Source: Actinacidiphila yeochonensis CN732 (lineage in GTDB: Bacteria; Actinomycetota; Actinomycetes; Streptomycetales; Streptomycetaceae). Taken from it: a DNA stretch of 64,000 bases. This document shows positions 1 to 8,588 of this stretch, piece after piece. Within the stretch, counting starts at the first letter, position 1, and the number at the start of each line of letters is the position of its first letter. The translations under genes and the position numbers were made by a program. Under the pieces are notes generated by a model. The model worked only from the letters and a program-made list of their open reading frames with translations. It did not search any database and was not told the DNA's origin. The stretch is from positions 930,001 through 994,000 of the forward strand of contig NZ_JQNR01000004.1 of assembly GCF_000745345.1 (NCBI RefSeq), written 5' to 3'.

Positions 1-2
1 TC

Positions 3-1493
3 GGCGACTGGGCGGAGGTGCACGACGGCCAGGCGCTGCTGCCCGTGGTCTCCGAGCAGGCCGGCCGGTGCATGGACTGCGGTATCCCCTTCTGCCACCA
101 GGGCTGCCCGCTGGGCAACCTCATCCCGGAGTGGAACACCTACGCCGCGCACGGCGACTGGCGCACCGCCTGCGAACGCCTGCACGCCACCGACAACTTC
201 CCCGAGTTCACCGGGCGGATCTGCCCCGCGCCCTGCGAGGAGGCGTGCGTGCTGGCGATCAACTCCGACCCGGTGACGATCAGGGACGTCGAGCAGGCCG
301 TCGTCGACGAGGGGTGGCAGCGCGGCTACGTGCGGCCCTGCCCGCCGACGCGGCACACCGGCATGGCGGTCGCCGTGGTGGGCTCCGGCCCGGCCGGTCT
401 GGCCGCCGCCCAGCAGCTCACCCGGGCCGGCCACGCCGTCACCGTCTACGAGCGCGCCGACCGGCTCGGCGGGCTGCTCCGCTACGGCATCCCCGCCTTC
501 AAGCTCGGCAAGGACCAGCTGGAGCGGCGGCTGGACCAGATGCGGGCCGAGGGCACCGAGTTCCGCACCGGCGTCGACGTGGGCCCCGACCTCGACGCGG
601 CCGGACTCGCCCGCGGCCACGACGCGGTGGTGCTCGCCGTGGGGGCCCGGGAACGGCGCGAACTGCCCGTGCCGGGGCGCGGCCTGCGCGGCATCCACCA
701 GGCGATGGAGTACCTGGTGCAGGCCAACCGGGTCGCCGAGGGCGACTACCCGGTGCCGCCGGTCACCGCCGAGGGGCGCCACGTGGTGATCATCGGCGGG
801 GGCGACACCGCGTCGGACTGCATGGGCACCGCGCTGCGCCAGCACGCCGCCTCGGTGGTGCAGCTGGACATCAACCCGCGCCCCGAACCATCCCGCGGCG
901 ACGCCCAGCCGTGGCCGGTCTACCCGCGCGTGTACCGGATATCGCACGCCCACGAGGAGGCCGCCGGCTGGGGCGGCCGCGACCCGCGGGTCTTCGCCAC
1001 CGCCACACTCGGCTTCGAGGGCGGCGAGGACGGCGCGGTCAGCGGGCTGCGGCTCACCGAGGTGGACCCGGCCGCCCGCAGCCCCCGGCCGGGCACCGAA
1101 CGGGTGCTTCCCGCAGAGCTGGTCCTGCTGGCACTGGGCTTCTCCGGCGCCCAGTGGCACACCCCGCTCGCCCGCCAGCTCCGCCTGGTGCGGGACCCGC
1201 ACGGCACGATCGCGCGCGACGACTCCTTCGCCGCCCTGGCCGTGGACGCCGCGCCCGCCTCCCCGCCGGAGCCGGGGCCCGCGCCCGGGGGAGGGCCTGA
1301 GTCCGGCGGCGTCGCGGAGCAGGGCGGGCCCGAGGGGGTCTTCGTGGCCGGGGACGCCGGGCGCGGCCAGTCCCTCGTGGTGTGGGCCATCGCCGAGGGC
1401 CGCGCCGCCGCGGCGGCGGCCGACCGCTACCTGACCGGCGCCACGGAGCTGCCCGCGCCGATCGCCCCCGGGGACCACCCCCTCGCGGTGTGA
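3..1493 (+). CDS. gltD: Glutamate synthase small (beta) subunit, 5'-truncated by the window edge
   Basis: The small subunit of NADPH-dependent glutamate synthase passes electrons from NADPH through FAD and Fe-S centres to the large subunit GltB, which turns glutamine plus 2-oxoglutarate into two glutamates in the cytosol. The frame is already open at base 3 (GDWAEV), a stretch that normally lies well inside this protein, so the GTG at 18 is not the true start. The N-terminal cysteine clusters (CMDCGIPFC, GCPLGN, CPAPCEEAC) are the Fe-S ligands; VVGSGPAG (about 376-399) is the FAD loop and IIGGGDTASDC (about 790-822) the NADPH loop. VFVAGDAGRGQSLVVWAI near the end is the family C-terminal motif. 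One oddity is a Pro/Gly-rich insertion just before that motif (about 1246-1335), where relatives have a short linker. gltB is expected just upstream, outside the window. Confidence 0.95.
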   Translation, partial: GDWAEVHDGQALLPVVSEQAGRCMDCGIPFCHQGCPLGNLIPEWNTYAAHGDWRTACERLHATDNFPEFTGRICPAPCEEACVLAINSDPVTIRDVEQAVVDEGWQRGYVRPCPPTRHTGMAVAVVGSGPAGLAAAQQLTRAGHAVTVYERADRLGGLLRYGIPAFKLGKDQLERRLDQMRAEGTEFRTGVDVGPDLDAAGLARGHDAVVLAVGARERRELPVPGRGLRGIHQAMEYLVQANRVAEGDYPVPPVTAEGRHVVIIGGGDTASDCMGTALRQHAASVVQLDINPRPEPSRGDAQPWPVYPRVYRISHAHEEAAGWGGRDPRVFATATLGFEGGEDGAVSGLRLTEVDPAARSPRPGTERVLPAELVLLALGFSGAQWHTPLARQLRLVRDPHGTIARDDSFAALAVDAAPASPPEPGPAPGGGPESGGVAEQGGPEGVFVAGDAGRGQSLVVWAIAEGRAAAAAADRYLTGATELPAPIAPGDHPLAV

Positions 1494-1550
1494 CGCCGCG
1501 ACCCGGCCGGGAAGCCCCCTCCTGACACGTCTCCGTCGCGTCCACCGGGT

Positions 1551-1584
1551 GGGGTGCGCCGCCGCGTACCGGACGGCGCGCCCC
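1551..1584. terminator. Bidirectional hairpin between convergent gltD and GH78 gene
   Basis: GGGGTGCGCCG (1551-1561) pairs with CGGCGCGCCCC (1574-1584), giving an 11-bp stem with one T.G pair. It sits between the ends of two convergent genes, so it can stop transcription from both sides. No clear U tract follows, as is usual in actinobacteria. Confidence 0.55.
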
Positions 1585-1598
1585 ACCGCCGTGGCGGG

Positions 1599-4277
1599 TC
1601 AGCGCACCGGACCCACCGTGATCGTGTAGGTCCCCGCCCGGTTCACCGTCACGTCCACCACACCCGAGCCGGCGCGGGAGGCGGTTCGCACCGACGCGAC
1701 CCCGCTCGGGCGGCCGGCGCCCGATCCCGTCGTCCGGACGCTGTGCCCGTTGACGGTCACGGCCGTGCCGCCCGACCTGCCGGCCGGTACGGCGATGGTG
1801 CCGCTGGTGCCCTGCGGGACGGTCACGGTGACGCTGAAGCGGCCGCTCGCGCGGGTCCAGTCCACGGCGATCGCGCCGTGCGGGGTCGGGACGCGCCCCT
1901 TGGCCCAGGTGAGGCTGCCGGGGGTCGGCTGGACGGTCCAGGTGCGGTATCCGGCGGTCTGCGGACGGACGCCCAGGACGTACGCCGACAGGGCGGAGGT
2001 CGGCGCGGTGGACCAGCCGTGCGAGAGGCTCGCCTGCGAGCCCAGCCCCGGCGTGCCGTCGGTGCCGGAGACGTTCTCCCACAGGGTCCCGGTCAGGTCC
2101 GGGCCGGGGCTGAGCATGTGGCCCCACTCGGTGTCCATGAGCGCCTCGGCGTCGCCGGTGTCGCCGGTGGCCAGCCGCGCCTGGAGTTCGAAGCCGCTGA
2201 CGAACGGGCTGACCAGGTCGCGGTAGCCGGTGCCCGCGGAGAACGGCAGCGGGCCGTAGGGGGTGGTCCACAGGCCGGACTTGAGCGCGGCCAGGATGCC
2301 CGCCGTCCGGGACGCCGGGGCGACCCCGTACAGCACGGCCAGGGCGTTGGCGTCCTGCGCGATCCCCTGGGTCTGCGTGTCGCTGATGCGGTACAGGCCG
2401 GTGGCGGGGTCGAGGAGGCGGTCGTTGACGGCGGTCCGCAGCGCCGCGGCCCGCGAGGTCCAGTCGGTCGCCGTGGCGGCGTCGCCGGTCGCCGTGGCCA
2501 GCGCGGCGCCGTCCAGCAGGGTCTTGTAGTAGAGCATGTTGTAGGCGGAGACCTCGCCGCCCTTGTCGCCGTCGTAGAAGTCCCAGTCGGCCCCGTCGAC
2601 GCCCGGCGTGGTCGCGAACAGGCCGTCGGCGTCCACCTGCGAGGCGTTCCAGGCCAGTTCACGCTGGACGATCGGCCACTCCTGCCGGACGAACGCGGTG
2701 TCGCCGGTGTAGAGGTAGTAACTCGCCAGCGCGGTCACGAAGTACATCGAGTACGTCGCCGAGTACAGGCCCGTGCTGCCCGGGATGAGCGGCCCCAGGT
2801 GCGGGACCGTCGCCGGGTGCAGGGCCCCGGTGACGAACCCGCTGGACAGCTGGTGGCTGCCCAGCAGCAGGAGGGAGTCCTTGATGTACGCGGGGTTCCC
2901 GACGGAGTAGAAGTCGGTCAGACCTTCGGTGTTGACGTCACCGGACCAGATCGCGCGGTCGCGCCGGGCGCCGTCGAGCACGGAGGGGAGGACGTTCGAG
3001 CCGGGCGGCGTGAAGCCGTCGACGCTCGACGCGGTCGTCAGGGCGTCGCCGAACAGCCGCGTTCCGGACGGGCCGGTCACCGTCAGGTCCTTGAACTGCG
3101 CCTCCTCGCCGTCGTACTCGCGGAAGCCCACGGTGCCCGACGGGTAGGCGACGGCGTCGGCGGGCAGCGATCCGGTGTCCACCGAGGCGACGGGCGCGCC
3201 GTCGAGGGAGACGGTGATCGAGCCGTCCGACACGGACGTGGCGACGGTGTGCCAGCTGCCCTCGTCGACGGCGAACGGCAGCGCGGCGGTGCCGAGCGAG
3301 GTGTACGCGCCGGCGTGGACGTCGAACTCCTGGAGCGTGTTCGGCGTGCCGGTGGCGTCGCCGCTGTCGTCGAGGATGAACAGGTAGCCGTCCTGCGAGG
3401 TCTGCGCGTGGACCAGCCAGCCGGCCTGGTTGTGCGTGATCCGGGTCTGGAAGGTGCTGGTGTAGTCGCCCCAGGAGGTGCCCTGGTCGAGGACGCCGGC
3501 GCCGTCGTTCACCGCCGCCCCGCCCGCGTCGAGACCGGCCGCGGAGGCGGTCCAGCTGCCGGGGAGGGTTTGGGCCGGTACGAGGTCGGTCTGGAGGGTG
3601 TAGGCCCCGGCGTACCAGATCCTGTTCAACTCGTCGGAGCTGGACTGGAAGTAGCCGGCGTAGTCGTCCGCCTGGGTGCGGTCGGCGATGTAGCGGATGC
3701 CGGCCGCGCCGAGCGTCACGGTGCCCGGCGTGGTCAGCGTGATCCGCTCGTAGCGCTCACCGCCCTGGACGTAGCGGTTGGTGACCGTGCCCGGGCCGGT
3801 GACCTGGTAGGAGTCCGAGCGGGACGGGTCGCCGTCCGCCCACGGCGGTGAACCGTCACCGGACGGGCCGAGGTACTGCGACCCCTCGCTGTACGCGGCG
3901 CCCAGGGTCGGGGAGCCGCTCTCGGCGGACACCGAGAAGTACGGCAGGCCGCCGACCTCCTGCCCGTAGTCCAGCACGACCACGGGGGCCGGACCGCCGA
4001 GGGGCATCGTCAGCGTGGCCGAACCCCGCCCGCCGCACAGGAGGTTGGCCGCTCCGGCCACCGTGCCCGAGGTGCTCACCACGGTTCTCGCGCACACGTC
4101 CGCGCTGGTCGGGGTCTCGACGTAGTCCCGCCAGTCGGAGAGCGGGTGCGCCGCGGCCCCGGCCGCCAGGGCCGCCGGCTGTGCCAGCGCGGCCATCAGG
4201 AGGGCGAGCGCGAGGACCAGGAGGGTCGCGAACGGACCTCCCCTGGCGACGGGTTGAGGTCTGCGACGACGGTGCAT
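1599..4277 (-). CDS. Secreted alpha-L-rhamnosidase-like glycoside hydrolase (GH78) with inserted concanavalin-type domain
   Basis: The 892-residue protein probably removes terminal alpha-L-rhamnose from plant or microbial glycans outside the cell. Residues 1-42 are an arginine-rich signal peptide with a long hydrophobic core and an A-x-A cleavage site. A beta-sandwich region (about 45-255) is followed by a lectin/laminin-G-like module (about 258-410; WGDYTSTFQTRI, WHTVATSVSDGSITV). The (alpha/alpha)6 catalytic domain starts near 430 with LDGARRDRAIWSGD, the counterpart of the rhamnosidase RDE/R motif, and holds the acidic DGADWDFYDGDKGGE (562-575) where GH78 has its general acid. A C-terminal beta-domain ends the protein. 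The gene stands alone, convergent with gltD, with a LacI-type operator about 105 bp upstream. The family is fairly sure; the exact substrate is not. Confidence 0.8.
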   Translation of the reverse strand: MHRRRRPQPVARGGPFATLLVLALALLMAALAQPAALAAGAAAHPLSDWRDYVETPTSADVCARTVVSTSGTVAGAANLLCGGRGSATLTMPLGGPAPVVVLDYGQEVGGLPYFSVSAESGSPTLGAAYSEGSQYLGPSGDGSPPWADGDPSRSDSYQVTGPGTVTNRYVQGGERYERITLTTPGTVTLGAAGIRYIADRTQADDYAGYFQSSSDELNRIWYAGAYTLQTDLVPAQTLPGSWTASAAGLDAGGAAVNDGAGVLDQGTSWGDYTSTFQTRITHNQAGWLVHAQTSQDGYLFILDDSGDATGTPNTLQEFDVHAGAYTSLGTAALPFAVDEGSWHTVATSVSDGSITVSLDGAPVASVDTGSLPADAVAYPSGTVGFREYDGEEAQFKDLTVTGPSGTRLFGDALTTASSVDGFTPPGSNVLPSVLDGARRDRAIWSGDVNTEGLTDFYSVGNPAYIKDSLLLLGSHQLSSGFVTGALHPATVPHLGPLIPGSTGLYSATYSMYFVTALASYYLYTGDTAFVRQEWPIVQRELAWNASQVDADGLFATTPGVDGADWDFYDGDKGGEVSAYNMLYYKTLLDGAALATATGDAATATDWTSRAAALRTAVNDRLLDPATGLYRISDTQTQGIAQDANALAVLYGVAPASRTAGILAALKSGLWTTPYGPLPFSAGTGYRDLVSPFVSGFELQARLATGDTGDAEALMDTEWGHMLSPGPDLTGTLWENVSGTDGTPGLGSQASLSHGWSTAPTSALSAYVLGVRPQTAGYRTWTVQPTPGSLTWAKGRVPTPHGAIAVDWTRASGRFSVTVTVPQGTSGTIAVPAGRSGGTAVTVNGHSVRTTGSGAGRPSGVASVRTASRAGSGVVDVTVNRAGTYTITVGPVR

Positions 4278-4382
4278 GGGTCCTCCGGGGGTGGGAGGCG
4301 CCGGCGGCCACCGGGGACCGCACGACGACGGCGCGGCACCGGTCGGGGCCGCGGAGAACAGGGGTGGGGCGGCGGCAGCAGC

Positions 4383-4400
4383 GATTAAAACGTTTCAATC
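4383..4400. promoter_or_regulatory. LacI-family operator upstream of the GH78 gene
   Basis: GATTAAAACGTTTCAATC is an 18-bp palindrome with a central CG and one mismatched pair (arms GATTAAAAC and GATTGAAAC). A-A-A-C-G-T-T-T centres are the hallmark of LacI/CcpA-type repressors, which often control sugar hydrolases. It lies 106-123 bp before the GH78 start codon in an otherwise featureless 4278-4723 intergenic stretch. No LacI gene is visible in the window. Confidence 0.7.
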
Positions 4401-4723
4401 GGCTGCTGCGACATGCAAGTTAGGGGCGCCCCGACGCGGTGTCAATGCTCCCGGCAGCCTCGGCCCGGACCGGATTCCCCCCCAACCGGCCCTCCGGAGG
4501 CGGCGGTTCCCGCCCCGTCCGGAGGCCCCCGCCCCGTCCGGAGGCGCCCCGCCGCCGGTGGCCACGGCCCGGCACCCGGGGGTGGCTCGTCCCCTCCCGG
4601 GCCCCGGACCCCGACCCCGCGGCGGCGCTCAGCGCGAACGCCGCCGCGGAGGAACGCGTGGCCTTCCCCGGTGCCCGCCGCCGTCGGGCGGCCGGTCCCG
4701 GGCAGGCGCGTCACGCCGGACGG

Positions 4724-5668
4724 TCAGTCCCTGTTGCCCGCGCGCAGCCACGCGATGTAGTCGGCGGCGGCCCGCTCGGTGTCGTACTCGGGCTGGTAGC
4801 CGGTGTCCTCCCTCAGCCGGCTGATGTCGAGGACCATGTGAGCGGCCCCGCCCCTGCTGGGGAGGTCGACCTGGGCGTCGGGGACCACGCTCCTGATCGC
4901 CTCGGCGAGCCGGGCGTTGGTCGTGGCCCGGCCGGAGCCGACGTTGTACGTGCGGTGGTTCAGGCGGTCCGCGAGCTGGAGAAGGGCGATCGCCCGCCCG
5001 GTGTCCTTCACGTAGGTGAGGTCGAGCCCGTCCTCGGCGAAGACCGGCCCCGCCAGGTGCGAGAGGTCCGGGGCGGTGCCGCGGACCGCGGCGTGGACGA
5101 GGGCGGGTGCGGCGAAGAACGGATCGAGGTGGCCGAGCGGGCCCCAGGTGCCGGAGACGCGGTAGTTCACGATGTCGATGCCCGCGGTATCGGCGAGGAA
5201 TCCGCCCAGCAGCTCGCCGACCTTCTTGAAGGCGGGGATCGAGAACGACGCGCCCATCGACAGCGGAGCGTCCTCGCGGGCCGGTCCCTCGTGCGCCACG
5301 CCGAAGTAGACCCCGATGGTGCTGGCGATGCCCAGCCGCCGTACGCCCCACTCCTGGGCCGCCTCCGCGATGTTCAGCAGCCCGTCGAGCGCCTTGCGGG
5401 TCGCCTCGACCGGCCCGGCGGGGAAGGGAGGCCAGGGATAGGAACCGGCCAGGTGCACGATGCCCGTGATCTCGTGGCGGCGGCCGATCGCGAGCAGGGC
5501 CTCGCGGTCGGTGACGTCGGCCGGCTCCACCGCCACCCGCGCTCCGTCGAGGAAGGCGGGGAGTCCGCGCGCACGGCGCTGGACCACGAGGCACTCCTCG
5601 CCCAGGTCGAGCAGTGCCCGCACGGTGTGCGATCCGATGAAGCCGAGGCCTCCGGTGACCAGGATCAT
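4724..5668 (-). CDS. NAD(P)-dependent epimerase/dehydratase family protein
   Basis: This 314-residue cytosolic protein belongs to the extended short-chain dehydrogenase/reductase superfamily (NAD-dependent epimerase/dehydratase type). It begins with the Rossmann dinucleotide loop VTGGLGFIGSH (residues 4-14); VHLAGSYPWPP and the later NYRVSGTWGPLG match the family core. The substrate cannot be read from sequence; many relatives act on nucleotide sugars, others on small carbonyl compounds. The ATG at 5668 has an AAGGG-type ribosome site about 7 nt upstream. The gene lies 160 bp downstream of an aldo/keto reductase on the same strand and probably shares its transcript, so the TetR-type operators at 6926-6992 likely govern both. 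The 5669-5828 gap shows no hairpin that would clearly separate them. Confidence 0.75.
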   Translation of the reverse strand: MILVTGGLGFIGSHTVRALLDLGEECLVVQRRARGLPAFLDGARVAVEPADVTDREALLAIGRRHEITGIVHLAGSYPWPPFPAGPVEATRKALDGLLNIAEAAQEWGVRRLGIASTIGVYFGVAHEGPAREDAPLSMGASFSIPAFKKVGELLGGFLADTAGIDIVNYRVSGTWGPLGHLDPFFAAPALVHAAVRGTAPDLSHLAGPVFAEDGLDLTYVKDTGRAIALLQLADRLNHRTYNVGSGRATTNARLAEAIRSVVPDAQVDLPSRGGAAHMVLDISRLREDTGYQPEYDTERAAADYIAWLRAGNRD

Positions 5669-5828
5669 TGCTCGCCCTTTCTGTGCCGCTTCGTCTTCTC
5701 CGGGACGGCGGCCGCTTCCCGAGGCGTCCGCGCGAGGACGGCGGACCCGGAGCCGGAGGGAGCCGTCGCGACTCCGGACCGCGTCCGGCCGGCGTCCGGG
5801 CCGCCGGCCGGACGCGGGGCTCGCCGGG

Positions 5829-6851
5829 TCACCCGCGCCGTCGCAGCGCGGGGTCGAGCAGGGCCGGCGGCGTGGCGTTCTTCTCGCCCGGGGCGAGGTC
5901 GAGGCCGGGCGCCACGATCTCGTCGACGGCGTCGAGCACGTCCGCGGGAAGGACGGTGTCGGCCGCGGCGAGCTGGGAGTCGAGGTGGTCGAGCGTGCGC
6001 GGGCCGATGAGCGCGCTGGTGACGGCCGGGTGCGCCGTGACGAAGCCGAGGGCGAGCTGGATCATGCTGAGGCCGGCGCCCTCGGCCACCTTCGCCAGCT
6101 TCTCCACCGCGTCGAGCTTCGCGCGGTTGGCGGGGACGCTCGTGTCGAAGCGGGCGGGCATGAAGGCGGAGCGGCTGGTGGTGACCTCGCGGCCCTCGCG
6201 GACGGCGCCGGAGAGCCAGCCCGAGGCGAGCGGGCTCCAGACCAGCACGCCGAGCCCGTACTCCTCCGCCACCGGCAGGACGTCGCTCTCGACGCCGCGC
6301 TGCAGGATCGAGTAGTTGGGCTGCTCGGTGGCGTACGGGCTCAGGTGGTTGGCGCGGGCGGACCACTGCGCCTGGACGACGCGGTAGGCGGGGAAGGTCG
6401 AGGAGCCGAAGGAGCGGATCTTCCCGGCGCGCTGAAGGTCGGTCAGGGCGGCCAGCGTCTCCTCGTCGCTGGTGCGCGGGTCCCAGCGGTGGACCTGGAA
6501 GAGGTCGACGTGGTCGACGCCGAGACGGCGCAGGCTGTCCTCCAGGGCGGTGACCAGCCAGCGGCGTGAGGCGCCCTGGCGGTTGCGGTCCTTCCCCATC
6601 GGCAGGCTCGCCTTGGTGGCCAGCACGATGTCGTCGCGGCGGCCGGCGATGGCCTTGCCGACCATCGTCTCCGACTCGCCGCCGCTGTAGACGTCCGCGG
6701 TGTCGATGAGGTTGACGCCGCTCGCCAGGGCCGCGTCGACGATGGCCGTCACGTCCTCCTGTGTCGTCCGGCCGATCGCGCCGAAGTTCATCGCGCCGAG
6801 CGCCAGCGCGCTGACCTGGACACCGGTGCGTCCGAGGGTGCGGTACTGCAT
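5829..6851 (-). CDS. Aldo/keto reductase
   Basis: This 340-residue NADPH-dependent oxidoreductase of the aldo/keto reductase superfamily is a (beta/alpha)8 barrel acting on aldehydes or ketones. The catalytic tetrad is readable: Asp and Tyr in NLIDTADVYSGGE, Lys in VLATKASLP and His in FQVHRWD. The frame stays open further upstream, but MQYRTLGRTG at 6851 is the family N terminus and is preceded by a strong CGGAGGAACTCC ribosome site, so that start is chosen. Three copies of a 15-bp operator lie 75-141 bp upstream. Its natural substrate is unknown; the neighbouring epimerase-type gene and TetR regulator suggest a small inducible detoxification or catabolic unit. Confidence 0.88.
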   Translation of the reverse strand: MQYRTLGRTGVQVSALALGAMNFGAIGRTTQEDVTAIVDAALASGVNLIDTADVYSGGESETMVGKAIAGRRDDIVLATKASLPMGKDRNRQGASRRWLVTALEDSLRRLGVDHVDLFQVHRWDPRTSDEETLAALTDLQRAGKIRSFGSSTFPAYRVVQAQWSARANHLSPYATEQPNYSILQRGVESDVLPVAEEYGLGVLVWSPLASGWLSGAVREGREVTTSRSAFMPARFDTSVPANRAKLDAVEKLAKVAEGAGLSMIQLALGFVTAHPAVTSALIGPRTLDHLDSQLAAADTVLPADVLDAVDEIVAPGLDLAPGEKNATPPALLDPALRRRG

Positions 6852-6925
6852 GGAGTTCCTCCGTCTGGGGGTGGGCTGCGGCCAGCCGAGGCGCTGGAAC
6901 CGGCAGGCGGCTCCAGCCGTGAAAC

Positions 6926-6992
6926 CGGAACCGTGCTCCGTAACGTAGCACAATCGGAACTGTGTTCCGGCACTAAACGGAACGTTGCTCCG
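6926..6992 (-). promoter_or_regulatory. Three TetR-type operator copies upstream of the aldo/keto reductase
   Basis: Three 15-bp elements share the form CGGAACNNNGNTCCG: CGGAACCGTGCTCCG (6926-6940), CGGAACTGTGTTCCG (6955-6969, a perfect palindrome around three bases) and CGGAACGTTGCTCCG (6978-6992). Related copies occur at 7279, 7302 and, more loosely, 8253 before the nearby TetR gene, which is the obvious candidate regulator. They would cover the promoter of the leftward aldo/keto reductase-epimerase unit. Confidence 0.75.
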
Positions 6993-7273
6993 ACGGCTTG
7001 GCACCGGTGCGGTGCTGGGAGGGGGTGGAGGCGCGCGTGTCCGCCGGGGGATGCCGAGATGCCCCTGCCGCGGTCGCGACGACGCCTGCGCTGTCTCCGT
7101 CGGGGTGTGGTGTCTGCGTATTGGTGGAGGCAGGTGGGTGATCGGCGGGCTGATCTCCGGTCCGGGTGCGGGAAGGGAGCCGCTCCCCGTCCCGTGTTCC
7201 GAACTCCTGGCCGGGGCCTGCCGGTGGACCGTCGGGGTCTGTCGCCGCCGGGGTGTGGGGTCCAGGGAGTATC

Positions 7274-7316
7274 TTAAGCGGAGCTGTGTTCCGTCATGAT
7301 ACGGAACGTTTATCCG
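7274..7316 (+). promoter_or_regulatory. Rightward promoter carrying two TetR-type operator copies
   Basis: TTAAGC (7274-7279), a 17-bp spacer and TGATAC (7297-7302) form a reasonable -35/-10 pair reading right. CGGAGCTGTGTTCCG (7279-7293) lies across the spacer and CGGAACGTTTATCCG (7302-7316) just after the -10, so a bound repressor would block it. The start-to-start spacing of the two copies (23 bp) equals that of the second and third copies at 6955 and 6978. Confidence 0.6.
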
Positions 7317-7382
7317 GATCGACGATCCCGGTGCCGCGCTCGACCACCACCAGCGCTCCGAGCGTGGAAGGAAGACCGTTCC

Positions 7383-7610
7383 ATGAACGCGTCAGCGGCG
7401 GGCGCGAAGATCACGGCAGCCCCGGCCGGCGACGCCTGGGCCGAGGCCGTCGCCGTACCGGCCGCCGCCGCGCGTCCGATCGGCAGGATCGAGTCCAAGG
7501 AGCGCGCCGAACGGCGCCGAACGGCGCCGCGCGGGTCCTGCCCGGAACCGGCGGCGCCGGGGAGGCTCACGCGCGGTCGTCCAGGCCGGAGGATCGACCG
7601 AGCGCGCTCA
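7383..7610 (+). other. Possible 5' remnant of a TetR-regulated gene
   Basis: An ATG at 7383 follows a GGAAGGAAG ribosome site (10-nt spacing) and the operator-bearing promoter at 7274-7316. The first 45 or so codons (MNASAAGAKITAAPAGDAWA onward) have normal G/C-rich third positions; after a short tandem of CGAACGGCGC around 7506-7530 the frame becomes arginine-rich and simply runs antisense through the TetR gene. I read this as the stump of a gene whose 3' part was lost, or a chance frame. No family is recognised. Confidence 0.3.
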
Positions 7611-8198
7611 GTCGACCGGCGCGCGGAGCCCCGCGATCAGCAGGCCGACCATGCGCCTGGCGTCGTAGCGCGGATCGACACCGATGCACAGGTTGCCGAT
7701 GCCGCGCATCAACTCGTAGGCGTCCACGTCCGAGCGGATCTCCCCGGCCCGCGCGGCGGCGGCGAGCAACCGCGCGCACACCGGGACCAGGCGGTCGACG
7801 AAGTAGGTGTGCAGGGTGGCGAAGTTGTCGTTGCCGGACTGCAGCGCCGCCGGGAGTCCGTGCTTCGTGACGAGGAAGTCGACGAAGAGGTTCACCCAGC
7901 GGGACAACGCGGCGTACGGCGTCGCGGCGGCCTCCAGCAGCGTCGACCCCGCCTCCGCGCAGCTCTCGACCTGGTGCCGGTACACGGCGACCACCAGATC
8001 CGCCCGGGTCGGGAAGTGGCGGTAGATCGTTCCCACGCCCACGCCGGCCCGAGACGCGATCTCCCGGACCGGTGCCTCGACCCCGGAGACCACGAACGTG
8101 GCAGCCGCGGCATCCAGCAGGATCTGCTCGTTGCGCCGCGCGTCCGCCCGCTTCCGCGTCGACGACGAGCCGTCGTTCTTCCCGCCCGTCGCTGTCAC
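7608..8198 (-). CDS. TetR-family transcriptional repressor
   Basis: This 196-residue one-component regulator has an N-terminal helix-turn-helix (about residues 15-60; ILLDAAAATFVVSGVEAPVREIASRAGVGVGTIYRHFPTRADLV) and a C-terminal ligand domain. The GTG at 8198 is chosen because GGGAGGAG lies 7 nt before it; a GTG at 8231 is also in frame but has no such site. A looser copy of the 15-bp operator (8253-8267) lies about 55-69 bp upstream, consistent with autoregulation. The other operator copies flank the intergenic region toward the aldo/keto reductase, its likely target. The ligand cannot be told from sequence. Confidence 0.9.
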   Translation of the reverse strand: MTATGGKNDGSSSTRKRADARRNEQILLDAAAATFVVSGVEAPVREIASRAGVGVGTIYRHFPTRADLVVAVYRHQVESCAEAGSTLLEAAATPYAALSRWVNLFVDFLVTKHGLPAALQSGNDNFATLHTYFVDRLVPVCARLLAAAARAGEIRSDVDAYELMRGIGNLCIGVDPRYDARRMVGLLIAGLRAPVD

Positions 8199-8252
8199 GC
8201 TCGCTCCTCCCGGGGACGTCGCCGCAGTCACCGCACTCTTCGAAGCCGTTTC

Positions 8253-8267
8253 TGGAGCGAAGTTCCG
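8253..8267 (-). promoter_or_regulatory. Operator copy in the TetR gene's own promoter
   Basis: TGGAGCGAAGTTCCG matches the GGANC-NNN-GTTCC core of the five copies at 6926-7316, with GGAGC in the left arm as in the copy at 7279. Its position before the TetR start supports negative autoregulation. Confidence 0.55.
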
Positions 8268-8314
8268 TTTTGTTCATGATGCCAGAGCGGAAGCCCGACA
8301 TCCAAGCCACCCGT

Positions 8315-8362
8315 CGTCAGCCACCGCGTTCCGTCCGCGTCAGCCACCGCGTTCCGTCCGCG
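8315..8362. repeat. 23-bp tandem duplication
   Basis: Two head-to-tail copies of a 23-bp unit (period 8315 to 8338) containing CCACCGCGTTCCGTCCGCG. It lies in the non-coding gap between the TetR gene and the DUF4139 gene (8232-8588), in which nothing else but the operator copy is recognised. Confidence 0.8.
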
Positions 8363-8588
8363 ACGGCGAGGCTCCTGCACACCCGCGCCCGCACCGGCGC
8401 CCTTCGCCCGCGCCCGGCGCGTCGGCCTCCGGGCTTCGGCCGGGGCGGGGCCGCCACCCCGCACGCGCCGGGGACGGGCGGCCTCGACCGTCACCCGGAG
8501 GCGGCCGTGGCACTAGGGTACGGAGGGTTCCGGCGCGGAAGGGCGCACGCCGGAACCGCCGGCAGGGTGGACCGTGAGGGGGAGCGGC

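Noticed and set aside
68..1300. Long open frames overlapping gltD and many other genes on both strands
   Set aside because: They are Arg/Pro/Ala-rich, lack ribosome sites and motifs, and arise from high-GC codon bias; the frame with family motifs was kept in each case.
4500..4560. Short direct repeats CCGTCCGGAGGC near 4515-4545
   Set aside because: Two short copies in simple G/C-rich sequence; no sign of function.
7296..8279. Rightward frame running antisense through the TetR gene
   Set aside because: The TetR helix-turn-helix is unmistakable on the other strand; only the first 45 codons before it were noted as a possible remnant.
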